A stretch of DNA of 64,000 bases from positions 138,956,237 to 139,020,236 of the forward strand of contig NC_134101.1 of assembly GCF_000715075.1 (NCBI RefSeq). Direction: 5' to 3'. The translations under genes and the position numbers were made by a program. This DNA is from Nicotiana tabacum. Its lineage: Eukaryota > Streptophyta > Magnoliopsida > Solanales > Solanaceae. Under the pieces are notes generated by a model. It had not been told where the DNA came from. It was given only the letters and a program-made list of their open reading frames with translations, and did no database searches. Positions 23,709 through 34,900 of this stretch are shown here, piece after piece (the first letter of the stretch is position 1; each line of letters starts with the position of its first letter).

Positions 23709-24227
23709 CAGAGACCTGTAAATTCACACCTAGACGCATTTTCAACCATTTTTCATATCTTCTCAAAACATCTAGGGCGATTTTTCAAAGGCAATTTCTT
23801 CTCCAAATCGATTTTAAGTGATTTCTAACTAGTTTTATTCAATCCTTAACATCTTTTCACATGATTTCAACTCAAAATCAATGATTTTCATGGGGGAAAT
23901 TGGGTGTTTTGGATAGAACCTAGGTTTTCAAATTTTAGGGATTTGGACCTCGATTTGAGGTCCGATTTTAAAACAAATTATATATTTGGGTTCGTGGGGG
24001 AATGGATAATCGGATTTTGGCTCGAACATCGGGTTTTGACCATGTGGGCCGGGGGCGCTTTTTGACTCATTGGGTAAAACTTTGGAAAACTTATTTTCAT
24101 GTATTAGAATTGATTCATTTAACATTTATTGATGTAATTAAGTAACTTGTGGCTAGATACGAGCAAATTGGTGGTGGAATCAAGGGGTAAAGCGATAGTT
24201 GGGACTTGAATTGTGTTCGTGGCATCG

Positions 24228-24235
24228 AGGTAAGT
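24228..24235 (+). promoter_or_regulatory. Splice-donor-like site in element 3 LTR
   Basis: AG|GTAAGT with the intron starting at 24230. Paired with the acceptor ending at 25704 it predicts a 1475-bp intron, close to the 1504 bp predicted for element 1. Confidence 0.5.
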
Positions 24236-24764
24236 GTTTAGTCTAACCTTAGCTTGAGGGATTAGGAGTCGAGTCCTATTTTCTATGTGGTATTTGTTGA
24301 GTACGACGTATAGGCATGGTGACTAGTATCTACACGTTGGTGTCAAGCATGCCCGTGAGTCTTATATCATGATTATCTTGATTTCGTTGTATTATTCATG
24401 CCTTGATGATGATTTCTATTATTGGGCAAAGTTTGTGGAAGTAATAGTAATATTTGAACATTGAGGAGCGTTGGCTCAAGTTGTATAACAAAAGGTAAAA
24501 GTATAAGAGGTAATTGAACCCCTTTTAGAGCACTGGCTCAAGTTATGAAGTGAGTTTTGAAGTAAAAGTGAAAAAAGAGAAGAGAATCTTATTGTTGCCT
24601 CCCTTGCCGAGATATTGTTTCTTTTAATGCTATCTCCCTTGCCGAGATGTTGATGTTTTGATGTTGTTCCTTTGCCAGGACTCGATTGTTGAACCATTGT
24701 TCCCTTGCCGGGATTCTTATTGTAATTTCATTTATTCATTGCCATATTGTTTGTGATTGTTGTT

Positions 24765-24905
24765 TAGGTGAGGAAGAGCGTTAAAGCACGAAGGGTGATG
24801 CCGTGTATTGTTTTGGTGAGAGAGTGATAAAGCACGAAGGGTGATGTCGTACATGATTTTGTGAGGAAGAGTGTAAAACACGAAGGGTGATGTCGTGCCG
24901 CACGA
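24765..24905 (+). repeat. 46-bp tandem cassette in element 3 LTR
   Basis: Three units with CACGAAGGGTGATG, starting 46 bp apart (24786, 24832, 24878). Upstream, CCCTTGCCGAGAT-type blocks recur about four times between 24596 and 24720. Confidence 0.8.
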
Positions 24906-25509
24906 TGTACCATTCTCTGCCGATTATTACTGTTCTTCTTTTCTGATGTATATGATTTAACTGCACAAGTTTATTTGGTAGTCCGGTCCTAGCCTCGTCA
25001 CTACTTCGCCAAGGTTAGGCTAGGCACTTACCAATATATGTGGTCGGTTGTGTTGATACTACACTCTGCACTGTGTGCAGATCCCGGAGCAGCAGCTTTT
25101 GGACCTTAGCTTGGGTAGCTGCCTTCAGTCCATACAAAGATCTAATGTAGTCCTGCAGGCGTCCGCAAGCCCTGACGTCTCCCTCTATCTCTTCATCATG
25201 TTTTTTTACTTATTTCAGAAATAGTGTACTATTTATCTTTCAGACTTTGTTTGTAGTACTCTTAGACCGTCTGTGAAGCTGTGACTCCAGTTCTGGGTAG
25301 TCTTGTTCAAACAATTGTATTGGATATACTCAGTATTTTTATTATTTTTCTTCCGCTTGTTATAATTTCTGCTATCTTTAAATTATTATTCAAAATTGTT
25401 AAAGGATTAATATGGGAAATAGGTAAATTGTTCAAAATTCGGCTTGCCTAACTCACATTAGTAGGCGTTATCACGACTCTCGAGGGCGGGAAATCCGGGT
25501 CATGACAAG

Positions 25510-25522
25510 TTGGTATCAGAGC
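25510..25522 (+). promoter_or_regulatory. Primer binding site, element 3
   Basis: TTGGTATCAGAGC, complementary to initiator-Met tRNA, two bases after the LTR end at 25507. Confidence 0.88.
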
Positions 25523-25673
25523 TCTAGGTTACATGAGTCTCACAGTTCACAGACAAGCTTAGTAGAGTCTGAGGGATCAGTACGAAGACGTCTGTATTTA
25601 TCCCCCAGAGGCTATAGAGTTAGGAAAAACTTCACATTTATTCCTTCTTGTCGTGCGGTTTGGTTTCTCAATG

Positions 25674-25704
25674 CTAATTGCATTTCTACTCTATTCTTTC
25701 GCAG
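25674..25704 (+). promoter_or_regulatory. Putative 3' splice site abutting gag ATG, element 3
   Basis: CTAAT followed by a pyrimidine-rich run (TTTCTACTCTATTCTTTC) and GCAG, immediately before the gag ATG at 25705. It has the same layout as element 1 (2774-2803). Confidence 0.5.
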
Positions 25705-27260
25705 ATGGCGAGAACACGCGCTTCCTCATCCACTGACCAGCAGCTCGAGCCCCCAGCAGTAGCTCCCACAAGGGGCAGAGGCCGAGGCTGTGCTAGAGGT
25801 TGAGGTAGGGGCAGAGCTCAGCCTAGAGCAGCAGCACCAGCGACGGAGCCTCAGGTTAATTTTGATGATGAGGTTCCGGCCCCGACAGTTCTGGTGGGCC
25901 CAACTCAGGTACCAGAGGGGTTCATTGCTACCCTAGTACTCTATGATGCTCTGGTCCATCTAGTAGGCTTTATGGAGAGTGTCACCCAGGCAGGCTTGCT
26001 TCCTGTAGCCGCAACCATCTCTCAGGCTGGAGGAGGAGCTCAGACTCCTACTACTCGCACTCCGGAGCAGGTGGCTCCCCAGTTTCAGACTCCATCCGTT
26101 CATCCAGTTGAAACAGTTCAGCCGGGTGTGGTAGCTCAGACCGGTGATGGAGCAGCTATGTTTGTCGATGCTTTGTGGAGGTTGGACAGGTTCACCAAGC
26201 TCTTCACTACTACTTTCAGCGGTGCATCTTCTGAGTATCCCCAGGATTATCTAGACAGCTGTCGTGAGGTTCTCAGGAACATGGGGATAGTGGAGACCAA
26301 TGGAGTCGATTTTGCTACTTTTCTCTTATCTGGATCCGCCAAGACTTGGTGGAGAGATTATTCCTTGGCTAGACCAGCCGGATCACCAGCTTTGACTTTG
26401 GAGCTGTTTACTCAACTATTTCTGGAGAAGTTTCTCCCTATCACTTAGAGAGAGAGATATCGGAGGTAGTTTGAGCGTCTCAAGTAGGATTCTTTGACTG
26501 TTACTCCGTATGAGACCAGATTCATCGACTTGGCCCGTCATGCTCTTATCATACTTCCCACCGAGAGAGAGAGAGAGAGAGGGTGAGGAGGTTCATTGAG
26601 GGACTTATTCAGCCTATTCGACTTCAGATGACCAAGGATATGGGGAGTGAGATTTCTTTTCAGAAGGCCGCCAATGTGGCCAGGAGAGTTGAGATGGTTC
26701 TATTGCAGGGAGGTGGTTAGGGGTCTGACAAGAGGCCTCGTCATTCAGGCAGATTCAGTGGTACCTTGTCTGGAGGTAGGGATCGTATGGTAGAGGCCAT
26801 CCTCTTAGGCCTTTTTAGTCAGCACTTCAGGTTTCTCACGGTGCTTTAGGTGGCTGTGGTTCTCATATGCAGTATTCTGATCAGTAGTCCTACAGTGCAC
26901 CACCAGCTCCTATCAGTGCACCACTGCTCCAGAGTTTTTGGGGTGGTCATCCAGGTCGTCAAGGTCAACAGTCTCAGCAGCCGAGGGCCTGTTATACTTG
27001 TGGTGATATGGGTCACATTGCTAGGTTTTGCCCTCGAGCACCGAGAAGCTCTCAACATCAGGATTCCTGTGCCATGGTTTAGGCACTGAGTATTCCACAA
27101 CCCGCCTAGCCAGTTAAAGGTGGGGGTAGAGGTGGAGGTAGAGGTATTAGAGGTGGATCTTAGGCCGCTAGAGGTGGAGGCCAGCCAGCAACATGCCGTC
27201 CTAGAGATGTAGTTCAGGGTGGTGGGGCCCAGCCCCGATGTTATGCTCTTCTAGCCAGGC
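25705..27260 (+). pseudogene. Element 3: gag, decayed
   Basis: ATG at 25705 (MARTRASSSTDQQ) opens a basic, glycine/arginine- and proline-rich N terminus that meets a TGA at about 25801. The capsid domain is open from 25894 to 26448 (PQDYLDSCREVLRNMG, TWWRDY, FTQLFLEKFLP). It then breaks at a TAG and at a (GA)9 run (26563-26581), apparently an expanded GAGAGGGAGAG codon run. A zinc knuckle C-YT-C-GDMG-H-IARF-C is at 26990-27031. Several more stops follow before protease. The start is chosen because the acceptor-like tract abuts it and because it matches the element 1 layout. Confidence 0.85.
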
Positions 27261-27280
27261 CCGAGGCTGAGGCTTCTGAT

Positions 27281-28235
27281 GCAGTTATCATAGGTATTGT
27301 TCTGGTTTGTAGCAGAGATGCTTCAGTTTTATTTGATCCAGGATCTACATACTCCTATATGTCATCTTATTTTGCATTGTATCTGGTCATGCCTAGTGAT
27401 TCTCTAAGTACTCCTATTTATGTGTCTACACCGGTGGGTGATTCTATTGTGGTAGATCGAGTCCATCGTTCTTGTATAGTTGTGATTGGGGGTCTTGAGA
27501 CTCATGTAGATTTGCTTCTTCTGGACATGGTTGATTTCGATGTCATATTGGGGATGGACTGGTTATCACCTTACCATGCTATCTTGGACTGTCATGCCAA
27601 GACTGTGACCTTAGCCTTGCCGGGTTTACCCGTTTAGAGTGGAGAGGAACTCCTGGTTATTCTACCCGTAGTGTTATCTCATATATGAAGGCTCGGCGTA
27701 TGGTCGAGAAGGGGTGTTTAGCCTATTTGGCCTATGTTTGTGATTCTAGTGCTGAGGTTCTTTCTATTGATTCTGTGCCTGTTGTTCGTGAGTTTCCTGA
27801 GGTATTTCCTTTAGACCTTCCGGGTATGCCACCCGATAGGGATATTGACTTTTGCATTGATTTGGCTCCGGACACTCAGCCCATTTATAGTGCTGGGATA
27901 TTGACTTTTCCAAGATACCATGCTATCTTGGACTGTCACGCCAAGACCATGACCTTAGCCTTACCGGGTTTACCCGTTTAGAGTGGAGAGGAACTCCTGG
28001 TCATTCTACCCGTAGTGTTATCTCATATATGAAGGCTCAGCGTATGGTCGAGAAGGGGTGTTTAGCCTATTTGGCCTATGTTTGTGATTCTAGTGCTGAG
28101 GTTCTTTCTATTGATTCTGTGCCTGTTGTTCGTGAGTTTCCTGAGGTATTTCCTTTAGACCTTCCGGGTATGCCACCCGACAGGGATATTGACTTTTGCA
28201 TTGATTTGGCTCCGGACACTCAGCCCATTTATATC
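27281..28235 (+). pseudogene. Element 3: protease and linker, with a 344-bp tandem duplication
   Basis: Protease begins with ASDAVIIGIV and has the DPGSTYSYMSS active region (about 27336) and [20 protein letters not shown] frameshift after LALPGLPV gives a TAG at 27635-27637. The region from 27573 is then repeated from 27917, so the linker that leads to RT ([34 protein letters not shown]) occurs twice. Both copies carry the same frame lesion, so the lesion is older than the duplication. 344 is not a multiple of three, so each copy lies in another frame. Confidence 0.88.
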
Positions 28236-28260
28236 CTGCCGTATTGTATGGCCCCGCCTG
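27573..28260 (+). repeat. Direct tandem duplication, period 344 bp
   Basis: Copy 1 starts ACCATGCTATCTTGGACTGT at 27573; copy 2 starts with the same words at 27917. Only about eight differences are seen over the shared 318 bases. The junction near 27890-27916 (TAGTGCTGGGATATTGACTTT) is unrelated filler. Confidence 0.9.
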
Positions 28261-29036
28261 AATTGAAAGAGTTGAAGGAGCAGTTGCAAGACTTTCTTGA
28301 AAAAGGCATCATTAGACCTAGTGTCTCACCTTGGGGTGCGTTGGTATTGTTTGTTAAGAAAAAGGATGGATCGATGAGAATGTGTATTGATTACCGGCAG
28401 TTGAACAAGGTTACAATCAAGAATAAGTATCCATTGCCGAGGATTGATGATTTGTTTGATCAACTTCAGGGTGCCAAGGTATTTTCTAAGATTGACTTGA
28501 GATCTGGCTACCATCAGTTGAGGATTAGGGTATCTGATGTCCCTAATAGAGCTTTACGCACTCGGTATGGGCATTATGAGTTCTTGGTGATGTCATTCGG
28601 GTTAACAAACGCCTCAGCAGCTTTTATGGATTTGATGAACCGAGTGTTCAGGCCTTACTTGGACTCATTCGTGATAGTCTTCATTAATGATATTTTGATC
28701 TATTCCCGTAGCTGGCAGGAGCACGAACAACATTTTGGAGTGGTTCTTCAGCCTTTGAGGGATAGTCAGTTGTATGCTAAGTTTTTGAAGTGTGAGTTTT
28801 GGTTGAGTTCAGTTGCATTCCTGGGTCATGTATCAGCAGAGGGTATTCAGGTCGATTCGAAGAAGATTGAGGTAGTCAAGAACTGGCCTAGACTAGCATC
28901 AGCTATAGAGATCCGGAGTTTCATGGGATTGGCAGGATACTATCGTCGGTTTGTGGAGAGGTTTTCATCTATTGCAGCACCGATGACCAGGTTAACCCAG
29001 AAGGGTGCATAGTTCAGATGGTCAGACGAGTGTGAG
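28236..29036 (+). pseudogene. Element 3: reverse transcriptase with altered active site
   Basis: Open frame continuing from 28029 to 29012 with [47 protein letters not shown] and the connection region ending MTRLTQKGA. The catalytic box reads FINDIL: the first aspartate of FIDD is asparagine (codon 28686-28688, AAT). In this family both aspartates hold the metal ions, so activity is not expected. A TAG at 29010-29012 (tryptophan or glutamine in relatives, by context) separates it from RNase H. Confidence 0.92.
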
Positions 29037-30266
29037 GTGAGCTTTCAGAAGCTCAAGACAGCTTTGACTACAACACATGTGTTGGTTTTGCCCACAGGTT
29101 CAGGGTTTTATACAGTTTATTATGATGCATCTCGTATTGGACTTGGTGCGGTGTTGACGCAGGATGGCAAGGTCATTGCCTATGCTTCTCGGCAATTGAG
29201 GATTCATGAGAAGAACTATTCGGTTCATGATTTAGAGTTGGCAGCCATTGTTCACGCGTTGAAGATTTGGAGGCATTATCTGTACGGCATGGCATGTGAA
29301 GTGTTCACAGATCACAAGAGTCTGCAGTACTTGTTCAAGAAGAAGAAGTTAAATTTGAGGCAGAGAAGGTGGTTGGAACTGTTGAAAGACTATGATATCA
29401 CCATCTTATATCGTCCGAGAAAGGCCAATGTAATGGCCGATGCCTTGAGTAGGAAGTCAGCCAGTATGGGCAGTCTTGCATATATTCTGGTCGGTGAGAG
29501 GCCGCTTGTTTTGGATGTTCAGGCTTTGGCCAATCAGTTCGTGAGGTTGGATGTTTCTGAGCCTAGCCGTGTGTTAGCTTGCACAGTCGCTCGTTCTTCT
29601 TTATTAGAGCGTATCCGAGATCGGCAGTATGATGATCCTCATTTGTGTGTCCTTAGAGACACGGTACAACACGGAGGTGCCAAGCTGGTTACCTTAGGAG
29701 AAGATGGAGTTTTGAGGTTGCAGAGTCGAGTTTGTGTACCTAATGTGGATGGGCTCCAGGAGTTGATTTTAGAGGAGGCCCATAGTTCCCGATACTCTAT
29801 TCATCCGGGCGCCGCGAAGATGTATCAGGATCTGCGGCAGCATTATTGGTGGAGAAGAATGAAGAAGGACATTGTTGCATATGTGGCTCGGTGTTTGAAC
29901 TGTCAGCAGGTTAAGTACGAGCATCAGAGGCCCGGTGGTTTATTTCAGAAGATTGAGATTCCTGAGTGGAAGTGGGAGCATATCACTAAGGACTTCGTTA
30001 TTGGACTCCCACGGACTCAGGGGAAGTTCGATGTAGTGTGGGTTATTGTTGATAGGCTGACCAAGTCAGCACATTTCGTTCCTGTGGCAGTCTCCTATTC
30101 TTTCGAGAGGTTAGCTGAAATCTATATCCGGGAGATTGTTCGCCTTCATGGTGTGCCTGTGTCTATCATTTCGGATCGAGGTACACAGTTTACCTCACAT
30201 TTCTGGAGGGCAGTTCAACGAGAGTTGGGCACACGGGTTGAGTTGAGCATAGCGTTTCATCCTTAG
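29037..30266 (+). pseudogene. Element 3: RNase H and integrase core
   Basis: A 409-residue open stretch. RNase H comes first ([54 protein letters not shown]). Integrase follows with a complete HHCC zinc region ([17 protein letters not shown]), then the DDE core with KDFVIGLP and [10 protein letters not shown] stop at 30264-30266 falls just before the glutamate-bearing MDRQSERT, so the third catalytic residue is outside this frame. Domain order is that of Ty3/gypsy elements. Best preserved coding block of the chromoviruses in the window. Confidence 0.92.
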
Positions 30267-31072
30267 ATGGACAGGCAATCCGAGCGGACCATTCAGATTT
30301 TTGAGGTAAGCTCCAAGCTTGTGTCATTGACTTTAGAGGCTCGTGGGATCAGTTTTTGCCTTTAGCGAAGTTTGCCTACAACAATAGCTACTAGTCGAGT
30401 ATCCAGATAGCTCCTTATGAGGCTTTATATGGTAGGCGGTGTCGGTCGCCGGTTGGATAGTTTGAGCCAGAAGAGGCTCGATTGTTGGGTACGGATCTAG
30501 TGCACGATGCCTTGGATAAGGTTAGGATCATTCAGGATATGCTTCGTATAGCTCAGTCCAAGCAAAAGAGTTATGCCGACCGTAATATTTGTGATTTGGA
30601 ATTCATGGTCGATGAGCGGGTATTGCTTCGAGTGTCGCCTATGAAGGGCGTGATGAGATTTGGGAAGAAGGGCAAGCTTAGCCCTAGGTTCATTGGCCCG
30701 TTTGAGATTCTTGATCGAGTGGGAGAGGTGGCGTACAGACTTGAGTTGTCGCCGAGCTTATTAGCCGTACATCTAGTGTTTCATGTGTCCATGCTTCAGA
30801 AGTATCACGGCGATCCATCCCACGTGTTAGATTTCAGCACTGTCTAGTTGGACAAAGACTTGTCTTAAGAAGATGAGCCAATAGCTATTCTAGATCGGCA
30901 GGTTCGTCAGTTGAGATAGAAGAGTTTTCCTTCTATTCGTGTTCCGTGGAGAGGTCAGCCTGTTGAGGCATCGACCTGGGAGCTCGAGTCCGATACGCGG
31001 AGCCGTTATCCCCATCTTTTCCCCGACTTAGGTACTTCCTGCTTCTTTCCGTTCGAGGACGAACGATTGTTT
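30267..31072 (+). pseudogene. Element 3: integrase C terminus and chromodomain, decayed
   Basis: After the stop, frames shift near 30300-30480. An open piece (30482-30847) has the C-terminal integrase region (KQKSYADR, DERVLLRVSPMKGVMRFGKKGKLSPRFIGPFEIL). The chromodomain follows (30850-31066: AILDRQVRQLR, VPWRGQPVEASTWE) with stops at about 30847, 30868 and 30917. The frame ends TTTTAG directly before the polypurine tract. Confidence 0.85.
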
Positions 31073-31073
31073 T

Positions 31074-31085
31074 AGAGGTGGAGAA
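31074..31085 (+). promoter_or_regulatory. Polypurine tract, element 3
   Basis: AGAGGTGGAGAA immediately before the 3' LTR at 31086. Confidence 0.85.
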
Positions 31086-31977
31086 TGTGATGACCCAAGA
31101 GGTCATCACTTGTTTTAAAAACAAATTCTGTGTTCCGAGGCATTAAAAACCTCTTTCTGCATCACCTCACTTTGCATGCGCAGTCCCGGCACGTAGCCGG
31201 AAAGCTAATATGTGAAAAATCTGTGAAAATGATGAATTTTGCATATAAAATGAATTTAAGTTGACTTCGGTCAATATTTTGGGTAAACTAACCCGGACCC
31301 GTGATTTGACGGTCCCGGAGGGTCCGTGGAAAATATGGGACTTGGGTATATGCCCGGAATCGAATTCCGAGGTCCCAAGCCCGAGAAATGATTTTTTTAT
31401 AGAAAATTATTTTCTGGAATATTTATGAGTTTTTAGAAATGAAATGTATTTAAAACTTTATGGTATCAGGCCCGTATTTTGGTTCTGGAGCTCGGTATAG
31501 GTCTTATATGTGATTTAAGATGAGTCTGTGAAATTTGGTAAGAAACGGGCTTGAAATGACATGGATCGGACCTTATTTGAGAAAAATTGGAAAATTTGAA
31601 GCTCTTAAGAAATTTCATGATTTTGATGCTAAATTCATAGTTGTTGATGTTATTTTGGTGATTTGAATGCACGAGCAAGTCCGTATGATGTTTTTAGTTT
31701 GGTGTGCATGTTTGGTTTGGAGTCCCGAGGGCTCGGGTGAGTTTTGGATAGGCCACGGGGTGGAATTTGGACTTGGAAAAACTGCAGGTTTCAGTTGTTC
31801 TATTGCAGGCCTGCAAGCTTCGCATTTGCGAAGCTTGGCTCGCAAATACGAGTTCGTAAATGCGAGGGCTGAGTCGCAAATGCGAAATAGCCCAGGCCAG
31901 TACTACCTCGCAAATGCGAGGTGCCCATTGCAAATGCGATGCCCCCCAGTTACTGCCTTAGTTGCAAATGCGACTGC
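31086..31977 (+). mobile_element. 3' LTR of element 3, cut by element 4
   Basis: Starts TGTGATGACCCAAGAG like 22713 and follows the 5' LTR with scattered substitutions and a 14-base difference near 31190. It stops inside its TCGC dyad cluster (31818-31977) after CGACTGC, where TGTTGATACCC of element 4 starts. The remaining about 1.9 kb should lie to the right of the window. Confidence 0.9.
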
Positions 31978-34900
31978 TGTTGATACCCAATTTTTTCCTA
32001 TATGTTTTGAATATGCATAAAAGCCGTCAAAATAGCATATATATATGCATACATAAGCATGCCCAAGGTTTTTATTATTTTTCCCATAATTTTAAGGGTT
32101 TTTATTGATTTATTTTCTCCCCTTTTATCCATAAAATCCCAATAAGTATTTCTAAAATTATTGTTTTGATAATTCATTTTATTTAATTTCTATATTTATG
32201 CCAAAATATGGCTAATGTAAGTTTTATGTATTTTTTACAATTACATTTGGTATTTTTAAAGCGAAATTGCATATAATTGCAATGTTAGCCCATTTTTAGA
32301 TATAATTATGTTTATATGCATAAAATTTGATCCTGTATTTTTAAATTGTTAATTATGTATTTTAAATCATCTTGGTACCTTAATTTATTTTCCATAAATT
32401 ACCTACTATTTTTTATAAATTAAATAGGGGAAAATTGGCTATTTAAATAACAACCAAATTTGGATTTCAATTAAAGCCAAGATTGGACCCCTTTCCAGCC
32501 CAATTTCACACCCAAATCACCCGACCCATATCCTATTAATCCTTACCCAAACCCGGAACCCACCTACCCATTTTAATCCTGACCGTTGATCTCCCAGATC
32601 AACGTCCAAATAATTCCTTTCCTTTTTAATTTTCAAACGACCCCTAACCTAAGTCACTTTTCCAATGGTGCTGCCTTCAGATGCTCTCTCATCTCCACTC
32701 TTCTCTCAAATCTAACCCTAGACTCCTCCACTCACCTCCTTCTCCGGTCATCTCCGGCGACTATCTCTCAAACCCCAAACCTCCAATGGTCACTCTCATC
32801 ACCTTGCTCATCATCTCTAAGGCATTCAAGGGTCCTCGGCCATGTTTGTTTGGACCTAAGGTTTTTGATTCTACTGTTCGAGGCTTCTCTGGTGTGATTT
32901 TGGGCAAAATCACACCATGTGTGTTATGATTCGTGAAGTTGCAATAGGTTCTTTCGATTTCTACTTAGGTTTCCTTTTGAAACCCTAACTCTCTCCTGGA
33001 TCTCTCAGATCTATGTTATTTTCATTCTTTGAGCCTGATTCCTTCTATGATTTGCTCATTCACGAGCTTTCTTCTGAAAGATCTTCTACTCTAAACCATT
33101 TTTACTTTCTTTGAAAACTAGGGTTTCTTCGGAATTCTTTCTATACCTGTTTCAACCGATTTCTTCATGATTAAACCTTTTTCCCTTGTTTATTTTGACC
33201 GATTTTATGTTCCTACTACTTTTTAACTTTACTCTGTTAAAAGGCCCTAATTTTTTAAGATTTTCGTGTTCTTGTTCTGTATGTCAGCGTGATTCTCTTT
33301 ACTTAGGTTAAAGATTTTTCATTACTTGTTTCTGTATGTTAGCATGATTCCCTTTACTTGCTTCTATGTGTTAGCATGATTTTCTCCAACTTTGGTTCCA
33401 TGTGTTGGGACGATTTTCTTTGTCTTGGCTTTGCGTGTTAGCCTGATTTTCTTTGGTCTTGTTAATCTCTCATAGTCACCATGCTTCAAATATGTTCTGT
33501 TGAATCTCCCGCCTACTTACATCACCTCTATATGATTGTGTTTGCTCATCTCTTATTTCTTTCTGCCTATATAATTGACCTTGTTTTGTTTGCTACTTCT
33601 GTTCATTCATCTCTATTTATATGTTGAAACACGCATAATCATGACCCCTCATGATTGATTCTAATTTTCCTTAACTGTTGGTAATTGAAAGATTTTCCTT
33701 CAAAGCCCTAGAACTCTACTCGTCTGTTTGAATTCACTGATTTTATTACCTTATTTAGTATGATACTTGGTTTTACTTAGTCTTTCCTTAATTGGGTCCT
33801 TCAGAATTTTGTCCTAATCGACTACTTTATGCCTAATGGACTCTGGCTCCTTTCCTTGTTTAATTATGCACACTGATTCCTCCTTTCCCCTTATATGGTA
33901 CTGAATCATTCCGTTTGACCTTGATTCCCCTAACTCAAGGAAGTACTTCCTTGATTCTCTAAATGATTGATTCTGAGTTCTTAAATTAGTATACTACTAT
34001 GATTTTTACCTTATTTCACTACCTACTTTTAGCTATAAATACCCTAAGTCTTTCATTAACAAGACACAACACTTGGCTTCCAAATAACCCCTCTCTTATT
34101 TAAAATCTCTATGTTATTCTATTACTATTATCCGGCTGCAAGCCAAGGCTAATCATCTGTGCTCTTTGGTTCTTTTATTGTGCTTAATTCTATCTTCACT
34201 AGTATGTCCTAGTTTAATCTACAGCCACAACAACAACATGTTTCTTTCTTGTTTCAGTTTCTTTTATTTCTAGCTTGCTTTTACTTATGATTTTGTTATG
34301 GAGTTTGTAGTTAAACATGCTAGTATGACTCCCCTCCCTTTAAGCTCATGTATTCCCTTGTGTGATTCAAGCATGTCTGGACAATTGTTTTCCTTTACCT
34401 ACTGTGCACTTACCATTTTGTGAATCCCTATTCCCCTCTAAGTGTTTATGTTCCTCATGACTGGTTTGTGATTATGCCAGTGCCAAGCTATCTCTGAACA
34501 TGTCCATACCAGTCTTAATACTCCTGTTGGGGACATGTGTCTGCAGGCAATGTCTGTGTATCCCCAAACCCCTTAACCCCTATGTGATCACTGAATACAT
34601 TTAGATTTTGTGAATTTGTTGTGTGTGGTCTTATCCTAAAGTGTTTGAACTCTGTTTACTACACCAACCTCTTTCAAACAACCTCTATTGCTTTACTAAT
34701 TGCTTTCAAAACAGACCTTTAAGTCCAGTCTTTAATAAACCTCTTTCAAACATGTGTCCTGCACTTTCACTCTACTCTTAGTTAATAAGTTCTGCCCCCT
34801 CTAGTATGTGTACTATCTTGAGATCCTCTTGAGAACCCTTGGAACTCTGGCATACTTAGGCTGGCTTTCCACATTGCACTGGTTCAAGGCTTGGTTACTA

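Larger units (their letters stand above)
22713..25507 (+). mobile_element. 5' LTR of element 3 (2.8 kb)
   Basis: Starts TGTGATGACCCAAGAG and ends GGGTCATGACA before the PBS. It contains a TATA-like CCTATAAAATAAA near 22858, GGAGTCCCGAGGGCTCGGG (23335), the TCGC dyad cluster (23436-23708), GAGGTAAGT (24227-24235) and a 46-bp cassette (24765-24905). Its start forms an inverted repeat TGATGACC/GGTCATCA, perfect in the 3' LTR and with one mismatch here. It was inserted into the interior of element A. Confidence 0.9.

Noticed and set aside
32586..32929. Signal-peptide-like open frames in the element 4 LTR
   Set aside because: Two overlapping frames in LTR DNA; the block is deleted in the 3' LTR and shows no family resemblance.
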